From: an uncultured Bacteroidales bacterium
GTDB taxonomy: Bacteria > Bacteroidota > Bacteroidia > Bacteroidales > Paludibacteraceae
DNA: 13,227 nt
NCBI GenBank assembly: GCA_946614295.1
Contig: CAMOGT010000020.1
Location: 1-13,227 of the forward strand
Direction: 5' to 3'
Shown: piece after piece, positions 1 through 7,018 of the stretch
Layout: every line of letters starts with the position of its first letter
How positions within the stretch are numbered: the stretch's first letter is position 1
Translations under genes and position numbers: made by a program
Notes under the pieces: model-generated
Told to the model about the DNA's origin: nothing
The model's database searches: none
The model's input: only the letters and a program-made list of their open reading frames with translations

Positions 1-25
1 AATTGTGAATTGTGAATTGTGAATT
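1..25. repeat. Heptamer tandem array AATTGTG at ftsE start
   Basis: Three perfect copies of AATTGTG followed by AATTA fill the first 25 bases, and the array may continue left of the window. Each copy carries a GTG, but because the period is 7 the three GTGs fall in three different frames. Only the one at 12-14 opens the ftsE frame: the one at 5 reaches TGA after a few codons and the one at 19 reaches TAA. An in-frame TGA at 6-8, also made by the repeat, closes the frame upstream. The array therefore supplies the start codon of ftsE. Confidence 0.85.
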
Positions 26-674
26 AATCAAATATTCCAACGTAGCTATCCACCAGGCGGATCAGATCGTCCTGCACGACGTCAATCTGACGGTCAGCGG
101 AGGAGAGATGATCTACCTCTTAGGAAAGGTAGGCAGCGGTAAATCGTCCCTGATGAAGACCATCTACGGCGCACTGCCCATCGCGAGCGGAGAAGCTCAT
201 GTGCTGGACTATGACATGAACAAGATACGCCGGCGTAATCTACCGTACCTCCGTCGCAGACTCGGGATCATCTTCCAGGACTACAAACTGCTCACCGACC
301 GCTCGGTAGAGGAGAACCTCCTTTTCGTTCTGCGTGCTACCGGGTGGAAGGACAAGAAACTGATGGCTGACCATGTACGCGAGGTATTGGAGCAGGTAGG
401 CATGGAGACCAAGGCGTACAAGCGTCCATACGAACTCTCCGGAGGAGAGCAGCAGCGTGTGGTCATCGCCCGCGCACTGCTCAACTCGCCCGAGATGATT
501 CTCGCCGACGAGCCTACGGGAAACCTCGATGCCGAGACAGGCAGAGAGATCATGGATCTGCTCTATGCCATCTCCCAGGCAGGCATCACCGTACTCATGT
601 CCACCCATAACTTACAATGGCCGGAACTATACCCGGGCCGTAAACTGATTTTTGAGAATGGCGAAATCCATTAA
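12..674 (+). CDS. ftsE: Cell-division ABC transporter ATP-binding protein FtsE
   Basis: This is the cytoplasmic ATPase of an ABC pair. FtsE with the membrane protein FtsX normally couples ATP hydrolysis to peptidoglycan hydrolase activation at the division site. Visible motifs are the Walker [10 protein letters not shown] (residues 38-46), the signature LSGGEQQR (about 142), Walker B with D-loop [12 protein letters not shown] (about 160-171) and the H-loop STHN (about 196). The length of 220 residues is typical. The start is GTG at 12, inside the AATTGTG array. It is the only in-frame start before the conserved N-terminal strand, because TGA at 6-8 blocks any extension. No ftsX is in view. 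The related lipoprotein exporter ATPase LolD shares all these motifs, so FtsE over LolD is a judgement from overall likeness. The 3' end overlaps sufE by 17 nt, suggesting coupled translation. Confidence 0.82.
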   Translation: MNCELIKYSNVAIHQADQIVLHDVNLTVSGGEMIYLLGKVGSGKSSLMKTIYGALPIASGEAHVLDYDMNKIRRRNLPYLRRRLGIIFQDYKLLTDRSVEENLLFVLRATGWKDKKLMADHVREVLEQVGMETKAYKRPYELSGGEQQRVVIARALLNSPEMILADEPTGNLDAETGREIMDLLYAISQAGITVLMSTHNLQWPELYPGRKLIFENGEIH

Positions 675-1086
675 CGAGATACAAGACGAGATCATCGAGG
701 ACTTCGAATCGCTGGACGATTGGATGGACCGATACCAGATGATCGTTGATTACGCGAAAGAGTTGGAGAAAAATCCTTTCCCCGAAGCCGACAGAACGCA
801 GAGCAACCTCATCGACGGATGCCAGTCCAACGTGTGGTTCACCGCGCGCATGGAGAACGGACTGATGATCCTCAACGGCGATTCGGATGCCATATTGGTA
901 AAGGGGATAGTAGCGTTGCTGCTATCCGTACTGAGCGGGCATACACCCAAAGAGATTGCCGAAGCGGATCTCTATTTCATCGAACGGATAGGCTTGCAGG
1001 AACACCTCAGCCCGACCCGGGCGAACGGCGTGGTGGCGATGCTCAAGCAGATCAAACTATACGCGCTCGCGTATCAGGCGAAATAG
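658..1086 (+). CDS. sufE: Cysteine desulfuration protein SufE
   Basis: SufE accepts persulfide sulfur from the cysteine desulfurase SufS and passes it to the SufBCD scaffold for Fe-S cluster assembly in the cytoplasm. The 142-residue protein has the family hallmark IDGCQSNVWF, with the sulfur-accepting cysteine at residue 55. It also shows the usual N-terminal helices (IQDEIIEDFESL, WMDRYQMIVDYAKEL) and the late motif EHLSPTRANGV. I chose ATG at 658 (MAKSINEIQ) over TTG at 652, which would only add two residues. The start lies inside the end of ftsE. The end overlaps the convergent aroK by 30 nt, so there is no room for a separate terminator. No sufS or sufBCD is present in the window. Confidence 0.93.
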   Translation: MAKSINEIQDEIIEDFESLDDWMDRYQMIVDYAKELEKNPFPEADRTQSNLIDGCQSNVWFTARMENGLMILNGDSDAILVKGIVALLLSVLSGHTPKEIAEADLYFIERIGLQEHLSPTRANGVVAMLKQIKLYALAYQAK

Positions 1087-1602
1087 CGCTTCCGCTATAC
1101 GCTCGTCCGACTGCTCATCGCAGATATCTACATCGATAATATGGTGCGCACGGCTATAGAAAGGCTCGCGCGCTTCGAGTTGGGGAGCTATGAAAGAAAG
1201 TAGCTCCTTTTCTGTGCGGCCTTGCAAGACAGGCCGCTCGCTCAGATCCGTCAGAGAAAGCCGTTTGGCCAAGTGCTCCGGCTTCCAACGGATATAAATA
1301 CTGGTGCCTAACTCCAGCAGGCAATCCATATTGTCCTCCCAGCACGGATAACCGCCGCCGGTAGCATAGATAATATGCTCAAACGGAATCTGGTCCGCCA
1401 GATCTTCGACTACGTATTTCTCCTTCAGCCGGAACTCTTCCAGCCCGTACCGACGGATATATTCCGCCGTAGTGAGCCCGTGGATCTGCTCAAACGCGTC
1501 ATCCAGATCCACAAACCGCCAGCCGAGTTTGTCCGCCAGCAGCCGGCCGGCAGTAGTCTTGCCGGCACCCATGTATCCTACAAGGTAGATTGGTAATTCC
1601 AT
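1057..1602 (-). CDS. aroK: Shikimate kinase
   Basis: This enzyme phosphorylates shikimate to shikimate 3-phosphate with ATP, the fifth step of chorismate synthesis. The 181-residue protein is of normal length. It has the P-loop GYMGAGKTT (9-17), the DLDD segment that replaces the usual DxD shikimate/Mg site, the FRLKEK segment whose Arg contacts shikimate, the ATGGG loop, the lid-region SERPVL, and a C-terminal REPFYSRAHH. The start is ATG at 1602, giving MELPIYLVGYM. A GGAAGGA tract about 9 nt upstream could serve as ribosome binding site. The open frame extends to 1704, but the extra 34 residues do not resemble the family. The start overlaps the preceding small gene by 25 nt and the end overlaps sufE on the other strand by 30 nt. 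It appears to be the last gene of the porU operon. Confidence 0.93.
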   Translation of the reverse strand: MELPIYLVGYMGAGKTTAGRLLADKLGWRFVDLDDAFEQIHGLTTAEYIRRYGLEEFRLKEKYVVEDLADQIPFEHIIYATGGGYPCWEDNMDCLLELGTSIYIRWKPEHLAKRLSLTDLSERPVLQGRTEKELLSFIAPQLEAREPFYSRAHHIIDVDICDEQSDERIAEALFRLIRERV

Positions 1603-1919
1603 GTGTCGTTGTCCTTCCATATAATGGTGCCCGTCTTCTGGTCGATCGTAGCCAGCGGGAAGATGGAGGTGAAAGGCGGAGTGGGGGAACTGATAAGCTG
1701 CCACTCCTTATTATATACACGCGCGCACGAAGAACACTGCGGTGCGCAGGCCGTCATCACGACGAAGATGGAGTCTGTGCCCTGATAGACCTCCAGCGTG
1801 GTACTGTCCGTCAGCGCGATGCGCTCGTACGGACCCTCTTTCTCCACCACCGTAGGCGTACCGCCTATCTGGAAGAGGTCGGCTATCAACGACAGACTAA
1901 TTAATAAGAGCCACTGCAT
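1578..1919 (-). CDS. Small exported Cys-containing protein, DUF3256-like
   Basis: This gene encodes 113 residues. The N-terminus (MQWLLLISLSLIADLF) is hydrophobic but lacks the basic residues of a standard signal peptide. The core has a cluster Cys58-x3-Cys62-x2-Cys65 in the context TACAPQCSSCARVYNKEW. The phrases around it (LTDSTTLEVY, FVVMTACAP, YNKEWQL) remind me of DUF3256, a Bacteroidales family of unknown function, but that family is usually nearer 200 residues, so this would be a short version. An in-frame TAG just upstream fixes the start near 1919. It overlaps the end of ispF by 23 nt and the start of aroK by 25 nt, which supports a real translated gene in the operon. The function is unknown. 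The family link rests on memory and is weak. Confidence 0.6.
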   Translation of the reverse strand: MQWLLLISLSLIADLFQIGGTPTVVEKEGPYERIALTDSTTLEVYQGTDSIFVVMTACAPQCSSCARVYNKEWQLISSPTPPFTSIFPLATIDQKTGTIIWKDNDTWNYQSTL

Positions 1920-2367
1920 AAGCTGCTATTCCTTCTTTACGTCCTACAAATCCGAGGTGCTCGGTCGTGGTAGCCTTGAGGCTTACCTGATCGGGAGCAA
2001 CCCCCATCACTCCTGCCAAGCACGCCTGCATCTGCTCTATGAACGGATTGAGTTTCGGCGCTTGTGCACAGATCGTGATATCACAGTTGCCGAACTCGTA
2101 GCCTTTCTCGCGGATCATCTCCATCACGCGGCGGAGAAGGATCTTGGAATCGATACCCTCATACTCATTGCCTTTCGTGTCCGGGAAATGATAACCGATG
2201 TCACGCATGGCGGCTGCGCCCAAGATAGCGTCGCATAGCGCGTGGATCACGACATCCGCATCCGAATGGCCCAAGAGCCCTGACTCGTACGGCACCTCAA
2301 TCCCCCCTAACCACAAAGCGCGGTTAGGGGCGAATTGATGCACGTCATATCCAAAGCCTATTCTCAT
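1897..2367 (-). CDS. ispF: 2-C-methyl-D-erythritol 2,4-cyclodiphosphate synthase
   Basis: IspF converts CDP-methylerythritol 2-phosphate to the 2,4-cyclodiphosphate with release of CMP, in the non-mevalonate isoprenoid pathway. The protein is 156 residues, the usual size. The zinc-binding motif GYDVH (Asp8, His10) is followed by GLLGHSDADV with the third ligand His, then DIGYHFPDT and the C-terminal ATTTEHLGFVGRKEGIAAYAVALI. The active enzyme is a trimer with sites between subunits. It starts 15 nt after the stop of porV. The porU-porV-ispF order is one I recall from P. gingivalis (PG0026 to PG0028). A strong hairpin lies in its codons 13-21 (see the separate entry). Confidence 0.97.
   Translation of the reverse strand: MRIGFGYDVHQFAPNRALWLGGIEVPYESGLLGHSDADVVIHALCDAILGAAAMRDIGYHFPDTKGNEYEGIDSKILLRRVMEMIREKGYEFGNCDITICAQAPKLNPFIEQMQACLAGVMGVAPDQVSLKATTTEHLGFVGRKEGIAAYAVALIN
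2304..2330. repeat. 9-bp-stem inverted repeat inside ispF 5' end
   Basis: The arms CCCCTAACC (2304-2312) and GGTTAGGGG (2322-2330) are perfect complements with a 9-nt loop. They lie in the ispF codons for PNRALWLGG, about 40 nt after the ispF start. The protein there still matches the family, so this is not an obvious insertion. It would fold stably in the mRNA and could slow elongation or separate ispF dosage from porV, but this is inference. There is no T-run after it in the sense direction, so a simple terminator is unlikely. Confidence 0.6.
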
Positions 2368-2382
2368 ATCTTACGGCTCTGC

Positions 2383-3567
2383 TTATTTCTTCTTGTTGTT
2401 CACGAGGTCCTTGATGCCGTAGAGGTCGAAGCCCAGGGTGAAACGCATGGTCTGATCCAACGGGTTGGAAGCTGCCAGACCTACGCAGTAGGAAACATCG
2501 AGGGTTACGATCGAGAGATGGAAACCGGCACCGAAGGTAATAACGTTACGGTTACCCTTGAAGTAGTTCTCATAGCTGTAACCTACGCGGGCGAAGAACT
2601 GCTTGTTGTAGCTATACTCGATACCTGCGCCCCAGCGAACCTCGTCAAACTCCTCTTTGCTGCCGCCCGGAGCGTCTGCAAACGACTGGAACCAGCCCTT
2701 GGCAGGGTTGATAGCCGTATACTCGTCCTGAGTGTAGCGCTGAGTGGTCTGGTCTGCAGCGAACTTGGAGTAGCGGGTAGGAACAAGCATCTTGTTTGCC
2801 TCTAAGTTGAGGGTCAGGAAGTTATACTTGTTGAGCGGAATCTCATAGCTGGCACCGATGTTCATGGATGTCGGGATGAAGTTACTGCTTCCGTCCTCTG
2901 CGTAGCTCATTTTACCGCCTAAGTTCTTGAGGGTGAAACCAAGAGCGAAATGACTCGTTCCGGTCGGCAGCTCAAACGGCTGACGGTAGTACAGAGAGAT
3001 GTCTGCAGCAGCTGTCATAGCCGGGTGCATCTCGCTTCCGCCGTTAGTAGAGCTGTTCACACCGTTGTTCAGATCCGAATAGAGGAAACGAACGGCAACC
3101 GCCATGGATACATACTCATGCAGCTTGCGGTAGTAACTGAGGTCGAGCGCCCATTCGTTCGGACGAACGTCCTGCAGTTTGGTTCCATCCATGTTGGTCA
3201 GTTGTACATTACCCATCGAGAAATAGGTGAAACTGGCACCGATACCGCCGGCGAGGTCGCCGAAGTTATAGAAGCCTGCCAGATAAGCCAGATCGATATC
3301 TCCTACCAACTTACGCAACCACGGCGTGTAGTTGGCGGTAATACCTCCCTTCGAGTACATGTAGGCGTACTTGGCAGGGTTCCAGTACTGCGAGTTAAAG
3401 TCTGCCTCTGTGGCTACACCTACATCTCCAAGGGCTGCCGCACGGGCGTCAGGAGCAATGGAGAGGGACGGCATAGCCGTGATAACGGGATTAGGAGTCG
3501 GATCGGCCTGGGCACTCATGGATACGGCACATACCAAAGCCGCGAAGGATAAAAAGATTTTTTTCAT
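2383..3567 (-). CDS. porV: Type IX secretion outer-membrane protein PorV (LptO)
   Basis: PorV is a FadL-like outer-membrane barrel that collects cargo from the type IX translocon. It delivers the cargo to the PorU sortase for C-terminal domain removal and A-LPS attachment. The protein has 394 residues, close to the P. gingivalis protein. A clear signal peptide (MKKIFLSFAALVCAVSMSAQA, cleaved after SMSAQA or SMSA) is followed by the characteristic SIAPDARAAALGDVGVAT and FNSQYWNPAKYA. After that come alternating beta strands ending LGFDLYGIKDL. I chose the start at 3567 because the frame to 3618 adds 17 residues that would bury the signal peptide. It lies 106 nt after porU and 15 nt before ispF. 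The A-rich leader has no Shine-Dalgarno sequence, as is common for abundant Bacteroidota membrane proteins. Confidence 0.96.
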   Translation of the reverse strand: MKKIFLSFAALVCAVSMSAQADPTPNPVITAMPSLSIAPDARAAALGDVGVATEADFNSQYWNPAKYAYMYSKGGITANYTPWLRKLVGDIDLAYLAGFYNFGDLAGGIGASFTYFSMGNVQLTNMDGTKLQDVRPNEWALDLSYYRKLHEYVSMAVAVRFLYSDLNNGVNSSTNGGSEMHPAMTAAADISLYYRQPFELPTGTSHFALGFTLKNLGGKMSYAEDGSSNFIPTSMNIGASYEIPLNKYNFLTLNLEANKMLVPTRYSKFAADQTTQRYTQDEYTAINPAKGWFQSFADAPGGSKEEFDEVRWGAGIEYSYNKQFFARVGYSYENYFKGNRNVITFGAGFHLSIVTLDVSYCVGLAASNPLDQTMRFTLGFDLYGIKDLVNNKKK

Positions 3568-3578
3568 TTTATAAAATG
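3565..3578. repeat. 14-bp perfect palindrome over porV start codon
   Basis: CATTTTATAAAATG reads the same on both strands and contains the porV ATG at its 3' end on the coding strand. As RNA it could form only a short AU stem, so a strong effect is doubtful. As DNA it could be a dimeric protein site. It is reported because its position is exact. Confidence 0.4.
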
Positions 3579-3673
3579 TTGTTATTTTGTTTGTTTTCGA
3601 TATTTCTCTAATCTTCAAGCGATTTGCTTCATAGGCAACAGTTCAATTTAAATTATAAATTATAAGTTAGCAA
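3568..3673. other. porU-porV intergenic region
   Basis: This is the longest gap inside the second operon. Read in the gene direction it begins with a heptamer-period AT-rich tract (see the repeat at 3651-3678) and ends with an A-rich leader containing AAACAAACAAAATAAC before porV. I searched for the Bacteroidota -7 element TAnnTTTG on the coding strand and found none, and there is no stem followed by a T-run. porV is therefore probably co-transcribed with porU, though a non-consensus promoter cannot be excluded. Confidence 0.5.
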
Positions 3674-3678
3674 TTATC
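3651..3678. repeat. Heptamer-period array AATTATA across the porU stop codon
   Basis: Two perfect AATTATA units (3651-3657, 3658-3664) are followed in phase by AGTTAGC and AATTATC, with a degraded unit CAATTTA before them. The last unit contains the porU stop (TAA at 3676-3674 on the coding strand). Period 7 matches the other arrays in this window although the unit sequence differs. Confidence 0.65.
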
Positions 3679-6600
3679 TCGTTACGATGATCTTACCCGA
3701 GGCGGCACTGTATTTGCTGCTTGCGGATTTGATCTTCACGTTATACATATATATGCCCGGCATCAGTTCCATCTCGGCTAAGTTGATTGCCACCCGGTCG
3801 GGGTTGTCCTGCTTGTGGGTATAGATCATCTGGCCCGAGGTATTGAACAGATAAACCTCTGTAGAGAGAGACTCGTCCGGCTGGTCGTAGTTGACTACGA
3901 AATTCAGGACGCCTCTCTGCTGTACGGGGTTAGGATAGGTCATTACATTGTAGATAGACGGATCAAGCCCCGCCTCCACGATGAAGTTGAGGGTCTTGGT
4001 CGTGCTGTTATTAAGCAGATCCCATGCGCGGAAAGAAAGCCTGTGTGCCCCTGCGGCTAATGCATCCATCAGGTAGCTTACGCGGCCGCTGGTATAACTG
4101 TTGTCCTCGGCTGTAAAATACTCGTTGAGGGCGTATATCTTACTCGGGTCATCATCAATGATCAGCATGAGGTCATGACCAATTCCCGCTCCGGCGGTAT
4201 TGATTCCGTGCGGATCCTCCAGCTCGGCAAAGAACCGGGGAGTGGGGTAGGTCTTTCCGCCGTCTTGGAACGCCGGACTGTTGAGGTAGATCGTCATCTC
4301 GGGACCGACTGTGTCCGCACTGAAAATACTACCCGTACCGCCGATGACGAAGTCTTCAAAATGCCCTACTGCCTCCATCGTATCCAGACTGTCTGCCGTC
4401 ACCGCGTAATAAACGATGCGGCCGTTCCCGAAATTGTACCGGATGTCTTTCGGCACCATGAAGGTGTAGTTAAACTCTCCGTTTACCACCTCCGTAGCAC
4501 CGGAGAAGAGCGTATTGGGGTAATCTTTGTAGCTCAGCAATACTGCCTCGTCACCTTTCTCATCGTTATCGCGAGTGGTGATTATCTGCATTTTGTCATA
4601 TACGGTTATATCCACCTTGCCGTTGAAATCTGTTACCGTCAGACTGTCCTCATCGATGATCCGTCCCTCTATGCGTTGTACACTCAGGGCATTCAGCGTA
4701 TCCACATCGGTCAGGGTCTCCACCTGGTAATCCGTCGGGAAATTGAGCCGGATAGCCGGGTCTCCCAGCAGGACGTAAGCCAGCTTATTGGTCTGTGTTT
4801 CTAATTTATTCTTGGCGCTTGCCACCGCCTCGCCTAAAGTCATCTCGTAGTGGAATGCATTTCTGTGCCACAAGAGGGTGTCTGTGACCGCGCGGTTGAG
4901 TTTGGTGTTCTGCTCCGCGTACACCGTACGGGTTGCGGATAGTACACCTATCGCTCCGCCCTTGGGATTGAGTACCGCGGACTCCGCTGCGCACCGTTTG
5001 CCGGCATCACACTGCGCGAAATTACAGGTACAGAAGATCCAGAAGGCTTGATTCTTATTCGTCATGGACTCGATGTCTTTGAGGTTCATGACCGATTCGT
5101 TGGTTATGGCGTTATATCCGCCGTGGCCCGAGTAGTCGAAGATCAGTACGCCGCTCCTGAGCAGATTGAGTACGCGGTTTTTAGCCAGCGGATAACTCTC
5201 TCCGGAGGCGTTGACCTCTTGCGGGTAGGCATCCAGATAGACTTTGTGTACGATGAAATCCGGGTTCTTGATCCGCGTGCGTTCCGCGCTCTCTTCCGCG
5301 GTGATAGTATGTTGTCCGTGCTCGCCGTCGTCCGCCAGATAGAGAATCTGGTTCTTCCATTTGCCGCGGTGCTCGTTGTTGATATAACTGATCAGTTTAT
5401 CCACCGTCGTGGTGGCTTCGGCTACGCTCTCTACCGGCAAACGTCCTACGCCGATATCCATCCGTCCCAACTCATCGGTTACCCCTTCATTGTCGTCCAG
5501 AAACCCGAAATAGTCATCCGTAGCGTAGGCCCGTACCTCGTCCACCGAGTTATTGGACTGATAGGTCAGCAGCAGGTTTGAACCGGAGTTGATAAGGATC
5601 TTGCGGTTGTCAAACGTGCCATGCCCCATCAGCAGCAGCCATCTCGGCTTTTGGCCGATACCATTATTGGCACGGTCGTAGAGCATTTTCATAAGCCATC
5701 GGTAGGCTGTAGCATCCGGAGTACCGGAGGAGAACTCATTATATACTTGTTGGTCCGTCACGACGGTCCAGGTGATTGCTTCCTTGGCCTCATGCGCCTG
5801 CGCCAGACGGGTCGCCTGCGCCTCGTATCCCTCCGGACAGATGATCACATAATCAATGTTATTCAGCCGGTGGAGATTCTGGTTCGCTACTGCTCCTATC
5901 ACTTCTGCGTGTACAAACTGTGTACCCGTAGTGTTCACGGCTATGTATTCATGCACGCCGTCTGCCTGCGTCCCTGTCCAAAGAAGCTCGTTGTTGTCCG
6001 TGGTGGCAGGCATGCGGGTGATAGCTGCAAGATCGGTGATATCCCATATCTGTACGTCAGCGCCTGCCCCCGTCAGATGGAAACGTACGGGCACGGAGCT
6101 GTTCCTGTTCACTAACGTGCGCACGGGCATATAGTCCCCATGCATCTTCAGCGCACGAGTGGAAGTGATCTCTATGTAGTTGAGCCATCCCAGAGCACTC
6201 GTTGATCCGTTCTGAAAGGTTAACTCTACCGTCTCGGTAGTATTGGCGGAACCGGTCATGGAGATCGTATTGGTCACACCGAAAGTATAGTTGCCGCCTG
6301 CGGCATTGATGGAGACGGATTTGGAAGTGGAATTGTTCAGCTTGGCGGTGAACACAGAGGTGGTCGAAGCGTAGGCTGCAAGATCGATGAACACTGAGTT
6401 GCCCCCCGTTGCGTCCGGCACGGAGAAACGGAACGTACGTTTCTTTCCTGCTCCGAACTGCTCTCCGTAGAATGTCTTTCCGCCGCCCGACTGGCCTGTA
6501 CGGTCCACGAGGTTGATGGAGTCCTTGTCCTGTACCTGGATCATCGGATAAGTGGTCACCTCCATAGGAGTGCCCGTAACCGCTTCTCCTGTAGCAGGAG

Positions 6601-7018
6601 ACAGCAGGGTACCTGTATCATCGGTGAGGAAATAGTAGCCGTAGTTAGAATAGGTATTGCGCGTGTGAACGAATCTGCTTCTGGTATTATCGTATTTCCA
6701 ACTGACGGGTCCCTGTACGTAGAACAGCACATAGTCAGTGCCTACATATACCGGCACCTGCGGCAGGTCATCTATCTTAACCTGTGTAAAATCCTGATTC
6801 AGCATGGCACCTCCGTAGCCGAAAACACGAACTTGCTCCGGATTGATTCCCGCCGCGCGAAGGTCATTAAAGCTCATCCGGCAGACTCCGGATTCATTCA
6901 CGCGTATCTTCACCCAATGCCCGGAACTTAATACCGAGTTGCCGGCATACGAGTGAATACCTGCCATCACAGGCAGGCTCAACGCTATTAACAGAAGGAA
7001 GGATACTATTTTTTTCAT
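3674..7018 (-). CDS. porU: Type IX secretion sortase PorU
   Basis: PorU is the surface-exposed, gingipain-like cysteine protease that cleaves the C-terminal signal of type IX cargo and transpeptidates it to A-LPS. The protein has 1114 residues. It comprises a signal peptide (1-19, ending PVMA), beta-rich N-terminal domains to about 385, and a peptidase C25 domain at about 389-757. The catalytic pair is visible as YSGHGG (His632) and CTCNFAQC (Cys665). Beta sandwiches follow, then a T9SS type A C-terminal domain from about 1024 (YPNPVQQRG to the end GKIIVTR). I placed the start at 7018, where ATG overlaps the TGA of the preceding gene (ATGA) and begins a proper signal peptide, rather than at 7030. 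Unusually, Cys663, Cys670 and Cys676 flank the catalytic cysteine. PorV downstream is its functional partner. Confidence 0.95.
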   Translation of the reverse strand: MKKIVSFLLLIALSLPVMAGIHSYAGNSVLSSGHWVKIRVNESGVCRMSFNDLRAAGINPEQVRVFGYGGAMLNQDFTQVKIDDLPQVPVYVGTDYVLFYVQGPVSWKYDNTRSRFVHTRNTYSNYGYYFLTDDTGTLLSPATGEAVTGTPMEVTTYPMIQVQDKDSINLVDRTGQSGGGKTFYGEQFGAGKKRTFRFSVPDATGGNSVFIDLAAYASTTSVFTAKLNNSTSKSVSINAAGGNYTFGVTNTISMTGSANTTETVELTFQNGSTSALGWLNYIEITSTRALKMHGDYMPVRTLVNRNSSVPVRFHLTGAGADVQIWDITDLAAITRMPATTDNNELLWTGTQADGVHEYIAVNTTGTQFVHAEVIGAVANQNLHRLNNIDYVIICPEGYEAQATRLAQAHEAKEAITWTVVTDQQVYNEFSSGTPDATAYRWLMKMLYDRANNGIGQKPRWLLLMGHGTFDNRKILINSGSNLLLTYQSNNSVDEVRAYATDDYFGFLDDNEGVTDELGRMDIGVGRLPVESVAEATTTVDKLISYINNEHRGKWKNQILYLADDGEHGQHTITAEESAERTRIKNPDFIVHKVYLDAYPQEVNASGESYPLAKNRVLNLLRSGVLIFDYSGHGGYNAITNESVMNLKDIESMTNKNQAFWIFCTCNFAQCDAGKRCAAESAVLNPKGGAIGVLSATRTVYAEQNTKLNRAVTDTLLWHRNAFHYEMTLGEAVASAKNKLETQTNKLAYVLLGDPAIRLNFPTDYQVETLTDVDTLNALSVQRIEGRIIDEDSLTVTDFNGKVDITVYDKMQIITTRDNDEKGDEAVLLSYKDYPNTLFSGATEVVNGEFNYTFMVPKDIRYNFGNGRIVYYAVTADSLDTMEAVGHFEDFVIGGTGSIFSADTVGPEMTIYLNSPAFQDGGKTYPTPRFFAELEDPHGINTAGAGIGHDLMLIIDDDPSKIYALNEYFTAEDNSYTSGRVSYLMDALAAGAHRLSFRAWDLLNNSTTKTLNFIVEAGLDPSIYNVMTYPNPVQQRGVLNFVVNYDQPDESLSTEVYLFNTSGQMIYTHKQDNPDRVAINLAEMELMPGIYMYNVKIKSASSKYSAASGKIIVTR

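Noticed and set aside
1057..1086. Frameshift or pseudogene in sufE or aroK to explain their overlap
   Set aside because: Both proteins are full length with family-consistent C-termini, so a true overlap is simpler.
1603..1704. N-terminal extension of shikimate kinase to 1704
   Set aside because: The extra 34 residues overlap the small upstream gene and do not resemble the family. ATG at 1602 gives the usual start just before the P-loop strand.
2950..3552. 200-codon + strand frame opposite porV
   Set aside because: Antisense to a clear outer-membrane barrel with signal peptide. The translation has no domain likeness.
4175..5581. Long open frames on the + strand opposite porU (4175-4804, 5048-5581)
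   Set aside because: They run antisense to a well-supported sortase with visible catalytic motifs. Their translations show no recognisable domain and no promoter or start context, so they are shadows of porU codon usage.
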